From: Massilia soli
GTDB lineage: Bacteria; Pseudomonadota; Gammaproteobacteria; Burkholderiales; Burkholderiaceae_D
Length of the DNA: 64,000 nt
Assembly (NCBI RefSeq): GCF_016809835.1
Contig: NZ_JAFBIL020000008.1
Location: 124,001 to 188,000, forward strand
Direction: 5' to 3'
Shown: positions 48,811-55,990 of the stretch, one piece after another
How positions within the stretch are numbered: the stretch's first letter is position 1
Layout: every line of letters starts with the position of its first letter
Program-made: the position numbers and the translations under genes
Notes under the pieces: model-generated
Database searches by the model: none
The model's input: the letters and a program-made list of their open reading frames with translations, nothing else
What the model was told of the DNA's origin: nothing

Positions 48811-49386
48811 ATGACTTTTCCGCAAGACGCCGCCCGCCCCCGCCCGCGCTCCCTGACCGATCTGTTCGTTTCATTCACGCTGCTGGCCCTGCAAGGCTTC
48901 GGCGGCGTGGTTGCGGTCGTCCAGCGCGAACTGGTCGAGCGCAAGCAATGGCTGACGCAGGACGAGTTCATCGAGGACTGGGCGGTCGCCCAGGTGATGC
49001 CGGGGCCGAACGTGGTCAACCTGTCGATGATGATCGGCGGGCGCTACTTCGGTTTGCCAGGCGCGCTCGCCGCGCTCGGCGGCATGCTGGCCATTCCGCT
49101 GGTGGTGGTCATCTTGCTGGCCATGCTGCACAGCCGCTTTGGCGGCCATCCAGGTGTCGACGGGGCCCTGCGCGGCATGGCGGCGGTGTCGGCAGGCATG
49201 ATCGGCGCGGCCGGCCTGAAGCTCTCCAGCGTGCTGGCCCGCCATCCGATGCCGCTGGCGTGGGGCGCCTCGCTGGCGCTGCTGGCGTTCGTGCTGGTGG
49301 CGCTGCTGCGGGTACCGCTACTGTTCGTGCTGTTCGGCCTGGGCGGACTTGGCTGCGTTCTCACCTGGCGCAGGATCTCCCAATGA
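48811..49386 (+). CDS. Chromate transporter, N-terminal-half type (short-chain ChrA)
   Basis: 191 residues, a half-size member of the CHR family. Signature: FTLLALQGFGGVVAVVQRELVERKQWLTQDEFIEDWAVAQVMPGPNVVNLSMMIGGRYFG, where the GGVxAxxxRE..V and PGPNxxN segments form the conserved start, followed by four or five further helices to the end. It would act with its partner as a two-gene chromate (or sulfate-like anion) exporter in the inner membrane. The stop overlaps the next gene's start (ATGA at 49383), so the two are co-translated. Confidence 0.9.
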   Translation: MTFPQDAARPRPRSLTDLFVSFTLLALQGFGGVVAVVQRELVERKQWLTQDEFIEDWAVAQVMPGPNVVNLSMMIGGRYFGLPGALAALGGMLAIPLVVVILLAMLHSRFGGHPGVDGALRGMAAVSAGMIGAAGLKLSSVLARHPMPLAWGASLALLAFVLVALLRVPLLFVLFGLGGLGCVLTWRRISQ

Positions 49387-49964
49387 CCACCCACGCGATC
49401 GTGCTTGGCTGGCACGACTGGGCCAGCCTGTTCGGCCACTACCTGATGCTGTCGCTGATGTCGTTTGGCGGCGCCATCTCGACCGCCCCGGAAATGCACC
49501 GCTACCTGGTCGAGCAGACCCATTGGCTGACCCAGCAACAGTTCAATCATTCGATCGCCATCGCCCAGGCGGCGCCCGGGCCGAACGTGCTGTTCGTCGC
49601 CCTGATGGGCTGGAACGTCGGCATGAACGCCGGCAGCACCACCGCCGCCCTGCTGGGCGTCGCCGTGACGATGCTGGGCATCCTGCTGCCGTCGACGACG
49701 CTGACCTATTTCGCCGCGCGCTGGGGCCACCGGAACCGCGAACTGGCGGCCGTGCGGGCATTCAAGATGGGCATGGCGCCGGTCGTCGTGGCACTGCTGC
49801 TGTCAACCAGCTGGATCCTCGGCAGCGCGCCGCAGGCGGCGCGCGCCAGCTGGCCCCTGTGGCTGTTGGCCATTGTCAGTGGCATATTGATCTGGCGCAC
49901 ACGCCTGCACCTGCTGTGGTTCCTCGCCGCCGGCGCCTTGCTCGGCTGGCTACAGCTGGTCTGA
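49383..49964 (+). CDS. Chromate transporter, second half of the short-chain pair
   Basis: 193 residues from the ATG at 49383, in the stop of the first half. It has the same CHR core: MLSLMSFGGAISTAPEMHRYLVEQTHWLTQQQFNHSIAIAQAAPGPNVLFVALMGWNVG, followed by membrane helices. In long-chain ChrA proteins the two halves are one chain; here they are paired proteins with opposite topology, as known for other bacteria. Confidence 0.9.
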   Translation: MTTHAIVLGWHDWASLFGHYLMLSLMSFGGAISTAPEMHRYLVEQTHWLTQQQFNHSIAIAQAAPGPNVLFVALMGWNVGMNAGSTTAALLGVAVTMLGILLPSTTLTYFAARWGHRNRELAAVRAFKMGMAPVVVALLLSTSWILGSAPQAARASWPLWLLAIVSGILIWRTRLHLLWFLAAGALLGWLQLV

Positions 49965-50034
49965 TTGACGCGCCTCGCGATGCCGGCGCCGCATTGCCGT
50001 TAGCATCTGGCATCACCACTTCTGCGAGGCATTC

Positions 50035-50592
50035 ATGAGCACAGCACAATTTTCGGGAAATCCGCGCGCCGAATGGCTGGCGGAGCCGGGTCCGGACCGC
50101 GGCATGCGCATGATAGAGGCGTTTTCGTTCATCGATCGCAGCGGACGCTGCTGGGAAGTGCCCGCCGGCATGGAGGTCGACGGCGCGACCATTCCGCGCA
50201 CCCTGTGGTCGTCCGTCGGCAGCCCGTTTACCGGCAACTACCGGCGCGCCGCCATCCTGCACGACGCCGCCATCCGCGATCCGGGCGTGCCGCGCATCGA
50301 CGCCGACGGCATGTTCTACGAAGCCTGCGTGGCCGGCGGCTGCACGGTAAAGCAGGCCCAGCTGCTGTACGCGGGGGTCTGCATCGGCAGCTGGATCAGC
50401 ATGGCCAGGCCGGAAGCGCACCAGCTTGCGCGACAGGCCGCCGATGCCGCGCGCCTGCCTGGCGAACATTCGCTGCTCGACCTGGAGATCCGCGCCGTTT
50501 ATACGCTGCTCGCCAATGAGCTTGCCGCCAGCGGCGACGACTTCGACGCGGTGCGCGCGATCGTCGCCAGGCGCCTGTCCGGCACCGCGTGA
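50035..50592 (+). CDS. DUF1353 family protein
   Basis: 185 residues. The pattern EAFSFIDRSGRCWEVPAGMEVDGATIPRTLWSSVGSPFTGNYRRAAILHDA is the DUF1353 signature (VPxGxxTDGATIPR...W, then A-x-LHD). The family is common in phages and their hosts; its function is unknown. The C-terminal half is helical. It lies 71 bp after the chromate pair. Confidence 0.88.
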   Translation: MSTAQFSGNPRAEWLAEPGPDRGMRMIEAFSFIDRSGRCWEVPAGMEVDGATIPRTLWSSVGSPFTGNYRRAAILHDAAIRDPGVPRIDADGMFYEACVAGGCTVKQAQLLYAGVCIGSWISMARPEAHQLARQAADAARLPGEHSLLDLEIRAVYTLLANELAASGDDFDAVRAIVARRLSGTA

Positions 50593-50659
50593 CGACAGCG
50601 CGTTGGCAAGTTTCGCCGCGGACAGGCATACTGGCGCCTCCTCATCACCAGGTGCCCCC

Positions 50660-51499
50660 ATGCTCGAACTCATCAGTGAACACGCCTGCTTCGGCGGCTC
50701 GCAACGCTTTTACCGCCACCAGTCCAGTGCGATCGGCTTGCCGATGCGGTTCTCGGTGTTTCTTCCGGCGCAAGCCGCCTCGGGCAAGCTGCCGGCGCTG
50801 TTCTACCTGGCCGGCCTGACCTGCAACGAAGAGACTTTCATGACCAAGGGCGGCGCCCAGCGCGTTGCTGCGCGCGATGGGATGATCCTGGTCGCGCCCG
50901 ACACCAGCCCGCGCGGCGCCGGCATCGCGGGCGAGGCGCAAGACTGGGACTTTGGCGTTGGCGCCGGTTTCTACGTCGATGCCACGGAAGCGCCGTGGCA
51001 GCGGCATTACCGTATGTACAGCTATATTCTGGAGCTGCGTGCATTGCTGGTGGCGCAGTTGCCGCTGGACGAGCGCAGGGTCGGCATCTGCGGCCACTCG
51101 ATGGGCGGGCATGGGGCGCTGGTGCTGGCGCTGCGCAATCCCGACTTGTTCCGCTCGGTCTCGGCGTTCGCCCCGATTGCCGCGCCATCGCGCTGCCCAT
51201 GGGGCACGAAAGCCTTCAGCGGCTACCTTGGCGCGGATGAGTCCGCATGGCGCGCGTACGACGCCAGCGCGCTGATGGCCCAGGCCAGCGCGCCCTTCCC
51301 CAAGGGCATCCTGATCGACCAGGGACTGGCCGACAAGTTCCTCGACGACCAGCTGTATCCCGAAGCCTTCGAGGCGGCCTGCCGGCACGCCGGCCAGGGC
51401 CTCGAACTGCGCCGCCATCCCGGTTACGACCACGGCTACTACTTTGTCGCGACCTTTATCGAAGACCACCTGAAGTTCCACAGCGCGAATCTGACCTAG
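50660..51499 (+). CDS. fghA: S-formylglutathione hydrolase
   Basis: 279 residues from the ATG at 50660 (MLELISEHACFGGSQRFYRHQS); the frame is open upstream through the preceding gene's end. The esterase core has YLAGLTCNEETFMTKGGAQR, VAPDTSPRG, GFYVDATEAPWQRHYRMYSYI, the nucleophile in GICGHSMGGHGALVLAL (Ser147), KAFSGYLG, Asp in QGLADKFLDDQLYPEAF and His in YDHGYYFVATFIEDH. It hydrolyses S-formylglutathione to formate and glutathione in formaldehyde detoxification. The usual partner, glutathione-dependent formaldehyde dehydrogenase, is not adjacent. Confidence 0.95.
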   Translation: MLELISEHACFGGSQRFYRHQSSAIGLPMRFSVFLPAQAASGKLPALFYLAGLTCNEETFMTKGGAQRVAARDGMILVAPDTSPRGAGIAGEAQDWDFGVGAGFYVDATEAPWQRHYRMYSYILELRALLVAQLPLDERRVGICGHSMGGHGALVLALRNPDLFRSVSAFAPIAAPSRCPWGTKAFSGYLGADESAWRAYDASALMAQASAPFPKGILIDQGLADKFLDDQLYPEAFEAACRHAGQGLELRRHPGYDHGYYFVATFIEDHLKFHSANLT

Positions 51500-51525
51500 C
51501 GCCCGCGGCCGCGGCGCGGGCGCCG

Positions 51526-52098
51526 TCACACCGGCGCCGGCCGGCCGCGCCCTCCTCCCAGCCGCATCCATGCGCGCACCCGCCAGGCCAGCGCCAGCAT
51601 CAGCATGCCGGTCACCAGCGCGTACAGGCCGATCATCCAGGCGATCGCCAGTCCGCCTATCCCCACCGGGAACAGGAACACGATCACGCCGAACGCGATG
51701 GAGGCGATGCCGCTGGCGATCAGCAGCGACTCGCCCTGCATTTTCTTGCGCATGCGCACCGCAACGACGATGTCCAGCACCCCCGTGACCAGCGCGTTCG
51801 CGCCGATCAGCAAGACCAGCACCAGCAGCGTCAGCGCCGGATGCAGTGCCGCGACCGACCCGGCGCCGATGCTGGCCAGGCCGAGCAGCAGCAGCACCCA
51901 CCATTGCTCATCCGACTTGCGGTGCCTGGCTGCGCCAAAGACCCAGATCGCGCCCGACAACAAGGCGAACGCGGCGAACAGCGCCACCAGCGAGCCCAGG
52001 GTCATGGCGGGAAACAGGATCGCCAGCACGCCGAAGGCGATGGCAACCAGGCCGCGCAGCGCAAGCATCCACCAGGACCGCATCAGGATGTGGTTCAT
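51526..52098 (-). CDS. HdeD family membrane protein
   Basis: 190 residues, six transmembrane helices in three pairs (LRGLVAIAFGVLAILFPAMTLGSLVALFAAFALLSGAIWVF, then LLGLASIGAGSVAALHPALTLLVLVLLIGANALVTGVLDIVVAV, then IASIAFGVIVFLFPVGIGGLAIAWMIGLYALVTGMLMLALAWR). The repeated G-x-x-x-x-x-P-x-x-T pattern is the DUF308 repeat of HdeD. It is linked in E. coli to acid stress at high cell density, by an unknown mechanism. It is divergent from hsp20. Confidence 0.9.
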   Translation of the reverse strand: MNHILMRSWWMLALRGLVAIAFGVLAILFPAMTLGSLVALFAAFALLSGAIWVFGAARHRKSDEQWWVLLLLGLASIGAGSVAALHPALTLLVLVLLIGANALVTGVLDIVVAVRMRKKMQGESLLIASGIASIAFGVIVFLFPVGIGGLAIAWMIGLYALVTGMLMLALAWRVRAWMRLGGGRGRPAPV

Positions 52099-52219
52099 CA
52101 GTGCCTCCTTACGTGATCCGGTTAGACCGTGGCGCCGGCGGATTCCGCGGCACGTTCGACCCCGCCCTGTCGCCGGTCAAACAGCATCGCGATCGGCGCT
52201 CCCGAGCCGCTCCGGCTTG

Positions 52220-52250
52220 CTTGAATTCCGCCCGCCGCCGCCCTATAAAT
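52220..52250 (+). promoter_or_regulatory. Promoter of the hsp20 stress cluster (sigma-32-like and sigma-70-like)
   Basis: CTTGAA (52220-52225), 15 bp, then CCCTATAAAT (52241-52250) resembles the heat-shock sigma-32 consensus CTTGAAA / CCCCATNT. The same bases read as TTGAAT, 17 bp, TATAAA for the housekeeping factor. It lies 68 bp before the hsp20 start. Confidence 0.6.
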
Positions 52251-52317
52251 GGGATAGGTACGCGGGCAGCCCGGTGCGCCCGTTTTCATCAACCATTTAC
52301 CTCAAAGGAAGACAACC

Positions 52318-52776
52318 ATGAACCTGATCCGGCGTCCTACATCGATGGCAACCTATCGTCCGCGCGGCATCGACGACCCGTTCGGCCGCATGGTCGAAAG
52401 CATGGTCGAAGACATGTTCGCCCCCTTCCTGGCGAACCAGGGCGACACGGTTGCAACCCCGCGCATCAATGTGCGCGAAACCGAAAAATCGTTCGAGATC
52501 GAAGCCGAAATGCCTGGCGTGAAGAAGGAAGACGTCAAGGTGTCGGTCGAGAACCAGCGGGTCACCATTGAAGCCGAAAGCAAGCGCGACACCGAAGAGC
52601 GCGCCGGCGAAAACGTCGTGTATTCCGAGCACAGCACGCGCCGGTACATGCGCTCGTTCACCTTGCCGACCGATGTCGACGAGGCGTCGGCCCAGGCCCA
52701 TCTCGACAACGGCATGCTGGTCCTGTCGCTGCCCAAGAAGCAGGCTGGCGCAGCCACCCGGCTTACCGTGCAATAA
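52318..52776 (+). CDS. Hsp20/alpha-crystallin family small heat-shock protein
   Basis: 152 residues; ribosome binding site AAAGGAAG. The alpha-crystallin domain spans about 47-140: TPRINVRETEKSFEIEAEMPGVKKEDVKVSVENQRVTIEAES, then SFTLPTDVDEASAQAHLDNGMLVLSLPKK, containing the A-x-L-x-N-G-x-L signature. It holds unfolded proteins as an oligomer. The C-terminal I-x-I-type anchor appears as TRLTVQ, which is weak. First gene of a stress cluster of four plus-strand genes behind a heat-shock-like promoter. Confidence 0.93.
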   Translation: MNLIRRPTSMATYRPRGIDDPFGRMVESMVEDMFAPFLANQGDTVATPRINVRETEKSFEIEAEMPGVKKEDVKVSVENQRVTIEAESKRDTEERAGENVVYSEHSTRRYMRSFTLPTDVDEASAQAHLDNGMLVLSLPKKQAGAATRLTVQ

Positions 52777-52865
52777 GCATTATCGGCGCATGCGCAGGCA
52801 GGAACTTCCTGCTTGCGCAGTGCCGCTTCCGGCGGGCTGCTGGCGCTCGCCTGCAGGAGCTTGGC

Positions 52866-53558
52866 ATGCACAGCATTACCCAGTTCAAGGACCGCAAGCA
52901 CGCCGGCAAGCTGCTGGCCAAGGCCTTGTCGGCCTACGCCCACGACCCGCGCGCAATCGTGCTGGCGCTGCCGCGCGGCGGGGTGCCGGTCGGCGCCGCG
53001 GTGGCCCGCCAGCTGGGCCTGGAGCTCGACGTGCTGATCGTGCGCAAGCTGGGCATGCCAGGCCACGAGGAATACGCGATCGGCGCCGTCGGCGCCGGCG
53101 GCGTGCGCGTGCTGGCCCAGGACGTGGCCGGCAGCTACGGCGTGGCGCCCAGGGCGATCGAGGCGATCAGCGCGCGCGAGCGGAAGGAAATCGCACGGCG
53201 CGAGCGCCAGTACCGCGGTGCGCATGCTCCATTGCAACTCAAAGGCCGTATCGCGCTGCTGGTCGACGATGGCCTGGCGACAGGTTCAACCATGCGCGCT
53301 GCAATCCAGATCGCGCATAAACTTGGTGCAGCGCGGGTCGTCGCCGCTGTCCCGGTCGGGGCGCCGGACACCTGCGAGGCGCTGGCCCGCGAAGTGGACG
53401 AACTGGTCTGCATCGTCAGGCCGCCTTTCTTCACCGCGGTCAGCCGCTGGTACCGCGATTTCGGCCAGACCAGCGACGCCGAGGTCGTGGACCTGCTCGC
53501 CGTTGCCTGGCGTGAAGGTCCGGGCGCGGCGGCGCCGGCACCGATGAATCACTCATAA
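52866..53558 (+). CDS. Phosphoribosyltransferase family protein
   Basis: 230 residues. The PRPP-binding loop is ALLVDDGLATGSTMRAAIQ (D-D-G-x-A-T-G-S-T), with LALPRGGVPVGAAVARQLGLELDVLIVRKLGMPGHEEYAIGAV at the N-terminus, the form seen in stress-linked phosphoribosyltransferases often fused to or beside erythromycin-esterase-like proteins. The substrate is unknown. It lies 90 bp after hsp20 and is followed by the SRPBCC and esterase-like genes. Confidence 0.9.
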   Translation: MHSITQFKDRKHAGKLLAKALSAYAHDPRAIVLALPRGGVPVGAAVARQLGLELDVLIVRKLGMPGHEEYAIGAVGAGGVRVLAQDVAGSYGVAPRAIEAISARERKEIARRERQYRGAHAPLQLKGRIALLVDDGLATGSTMRAAIQIAHKLGAARVVAAVPVGAPDTCEALAREVDELVCIVRPPFFTAVSRWYRDFGQTSDAEVVDLLAVAWREGPGAAAPAPMNHS

Positions 53559-53571
53559 CAAGGAGAGCAGC

Positions 53572-54612
53572 ATGAGGCAACTGACTGACGACAACATTGA
53601 TTGGGGCAAGTGGCTGGGCAGCGCCGCCGTTGGCGCGCTGGTGATGTACATGCTCGACCCCGAGCGCGGCGCGGCGCGGCGCGCCCACACCGGCGCCACC
53701 CTGCGCGACATGGGCAAGCAGCAGGGCGACGCCCTCGAACGCGTGGTGCGCAGCATCGGCGAAGGCGCCAGCTACGACAGCGCCCGCCACGCCGCCTCCG
53801 AGGCCGTCCAGCACACCGCCGACAGCGCCCACCACCTCGCGGAGCGGGGCGTGGAAGCCTACCACTCGGCCGCCAGCACCCTGCGCGACTCGGCCGCGCG
53901 CGCCGGCAGCGCGGCCAGCCACGCGATCGAACCGCTGCTCGACGCGACGCGCGGGCCATGGTCGACCAGCACCCGCAGCGCCGCCGTGGTCGGCGGCGGC
54001 GCGCTTGGCCTGTACGCGCTGGCCTCGCGCTCGCCGCTGGCGCTGCTCGCCGGCCTGGCCGGCCTCACGCTGCTCACCCGTGGCGCCAGCAACCGTCCGA
54101 TCCGCCAGCTGGTCGGCGGGCGCCACCGGATGGTCGATGTCACCCGCACCATCCATATCGACGCCTCGCCGGACAAGGTGTACGAGCTTTGGAGCAACTA
54201 CGAGAACTTCCCGCTGTTCATGTCGAATGTCGTCGAGGTGCGCGACCTGGGCAACCGCCGTTCGCACTGGGTGGTGCGCGGACCGGCCGGCAGCGAATTC
54301 CAGTTCAATTCCGTGCTGACCGAGCAGTCGCGCCCGCGCCGCCTGGCGTGGCGCAGCGAACCGGGGGCCGACATCGAGCAGTCCGGTTCGGTGGAATTCC
54401 AGTCCTCGCGCGGCGGCACCCGCGTCACCGTGCGCATGTCGTACGTGCCGCCTGCGGGCGCCCTCGGCCACGGCCTGGCCGCGATGATCGGCAGCGATCC
54501 GGAAAGCCGCATGGAACAAGACCTGGCGCGCATGAAGACCGTGATCGAGCGCGGCGCCATTCCGTCCAGTGCGGCGCGCGAAGGCGGTTCGCACGGCAGG
54601 TTCCTGCACTAA
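53572..54612 (+). CDS. SRPBCC/polyketide-cyclase family membrane protein
   Basis: 346 residues; ribosome binding site AAGGAGAG. An N-terminal YtxH-like segment (WGKWLGSAAVGALVMYMLDPERGAARRAH) is followed by a long Ala/Ser/His-rich helical linker (about 45-130) with repeated heptad-like units, a membrane segment (AAVVGGGALGLYALASRSPLALLAGLAGLTLLTRG), and a C-terminal SRPBCC domain (MVDVTRTIHIDASPDKVYELWSNYENFPLFMSNVVEVRDLG, WRSEPGADIEQSGSVEFQ). The SRPBCC fold binds lipid-like or aromatic ligands. This mix is common in stress clusters with desiccation or heat-shock genes; the role is not known. Confidence 0.85.
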   Translation: MRQLTDDNIDWGKWLGSAAVGALVMYMLDPERGAARRAHTGATLRDMGKQQGDALERVVRSIGEGASYDSARHAASEAVQHTADSAHHLAERGVEAYHSAASTLRDSAARAGSAASHAIEPLLDATRGPWSTSTRSAAVVGGGALGLYALASRSPLALLAGLAGLTLLTRGASNRPIRQLVGGRHRMVDVTRTIHIDASPDKVYELWSNYENFPLFMSNVVEVRDLGNRRSHWVVRGPAGSEFQFNSVLTEQSRPRRLAWRSEPGADIEQSGSVEFQSSRGGTRVTVRMSYVPPAGALGHGLAAMIGSDPESRMEQDLARMKTVIERGAIPSSAAREGGSHGRFLH

Positions 54613-54621
54613 GGATCGGCC

Positions 54622-55968
54622 ATGTTGCACGGGGTTTCCACTTCCCTGCCTGCAGCGATAGCACAAGCAGCCCATCCGCTGACCGGCGCGATGGGCGACT
54701 ACACCCCGCTGCTCGAGCTGGTCGGCGACGCCAACTATGTGCTGATCGGCGAAGCCACCCACGGCACCCACGAGTTCTACGCCGAGCGCGCGCGCATCAC
54801 CCAGCGCCTGATTCTCGAACACGGCTTCAACGCCGTCGCCGTCGAGGGCGACTGGCCGGACGCCTACCGGGTCAACCGCTTCGTGCGCGACCGCGGCGAC
54901 GACGCCGATCCGATCCAGGCGCTGCAGGGTTTCCAGCGCTTCCCCAGCTGGATGTGGCGCAATACCGATGTCGTCGATTTCGTCAGCTGGCTGCGCAGCT
55001 ACAACGATGGACTCGAACCGGACGACAAGGTCGGCTTCTACGGCCTTGACCTGTACAGCCTGTTCACCTCGATGGACGAGGTGTTGCGCTACCTTGAACA
55101 GGTCGACCCGGTCGCCGCAGCGGCCGCAAAGGACCGTTATTCCTGCTTCGACCACTACCAGGACGACAGCGAAAGCTATGCGTACGCCGCCGGCGCCGGC
55201 ACCTCCGCATCGTGCGAAAGCGCGGTCATTGCCCAACTGCAGGAGCTGCAGCGGCATGCGCTCGCGTACATGCAGCGCGACAGCGCCAACGCCCACGACG
55301 CCTACTTCTATGCGGAGCAAAACGCCCGCCTCGTCATCAACGCCGAGGCGTACTACCGGACCATGTTCCGCGGCCGCGTGTCGTCCTGGAACCTGCGCGA
55401 CCGCCACATGGCCGACACGCTTGACGCGCTGATCGGGCATGTGGGCGCGCGTACCGGTACACAGGCCAAGATCGTCGTGTGGGAACACAATTCGCACATT
55501 GGCGATGCCCGCGCGACCGAGGTCGGCCAACTTGGCGAATCGAACGTCGGCCAGCTTGTACGCGAACGCTATGGCGACCAGGCCAGGCTGATCGGGTTCT
55601 CGACCTACCACGGCACCGTGACGGCGGCCTCGGAATGGGGCGGCCGGGCCGAACGCAAACAGGTCAAGCCGGCGCTGCCCGGCAGCTACGAAGAACTATT
55701 CCACCAGGCCGGGGTCGATCGCTTCCTGCTCGACCTGCGAACGGGGTCCGCGCTGCGCGAGGAGCTCATGGCGTCCAGGCTGCAGCGCGCCATTGGCGTG
55801 CTCTACCTGCCGCACAGCGAGCGGCGCAGCCATTATTTCCATGCCCAGCTCGCGCGCCAGTTCGATGCGATGATTCATTTCGACCGGACCAGCGCGGTAA
55901 TGCCGCTTGAGCAGGTCAGCAAGGCGAACGGGCGCGAGGTGCCCGAGACGTTTCCGGAAGGGGTGTAG
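54622..55968 (+). CDS. Erythromycin-esterase-like family protein
   Basis: 448 residues. The family motifs are YVLIGEATHGTHEFYAERARITQRLILEHGFNAVAVEGDWPDAYRVNRFVR (with the catalytic GEATHGTxE histidine and glutamate), WMWRNTDVVDFVSWLRSYN, FYGLDLYSLF, and KIVVWEHNSHIGDARA (second histidine pair). This group (EreA/EreB-like) hydrolyses macrolide lactones in resistance plasmids, but chromosomal copies beside phosphoribosyltransferase genes probably act on other esters. Resistance should not be inferred from sequence. It follows the SRPBCC gene by 9 bp. Confidence 0.9.
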   Translation: MLHGVSTSLPAAIAQAAHPLTGAMGDYTPLLELVGDANYVLIGEATHGTHEFYAERARITQRLILEHGFNAVAVEGDWPDAYRVNRFVRDRGDDADPIQALQGFQRFPSWMWRNTDVVDFVSWLRSYNDGLEPDDKVGFYGLDLYSLFTSMDEVLRYLEQVDPVAAAAAKDRYSCFDHYQDDSESYAYAAGAGTSASCESAVIAQLQELQRHALAYMQRDSANAHDAYFYAEQNARLVINAEAYYRTMFRGRVSSWNLRDRHMADTLDALIGHVGARTGTQAKIVVWEHNSHIGDARATEVGQLGESNVGQLVRERYGDQARLIGFSTYHGTVTAASEWGGRAERKQVKPALPGSYEELFHQAGVDRFLLDLRTGSALREELMASRLQRAIGVLYLPHSERRSHYFHAQLARQFDAMIHFDRTSAVMPLEQVSKANGREVPETFPEGV

Positions 55969-55990
55969 GGCCCGCAGCGCGGCGCTGGCG

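Noticed and set aside
54622-55968. Macrolide resistance gene
   Set aside because: The family includes resistance esterases, but the chromosomal stress-cluster context makes another substrate more likely.
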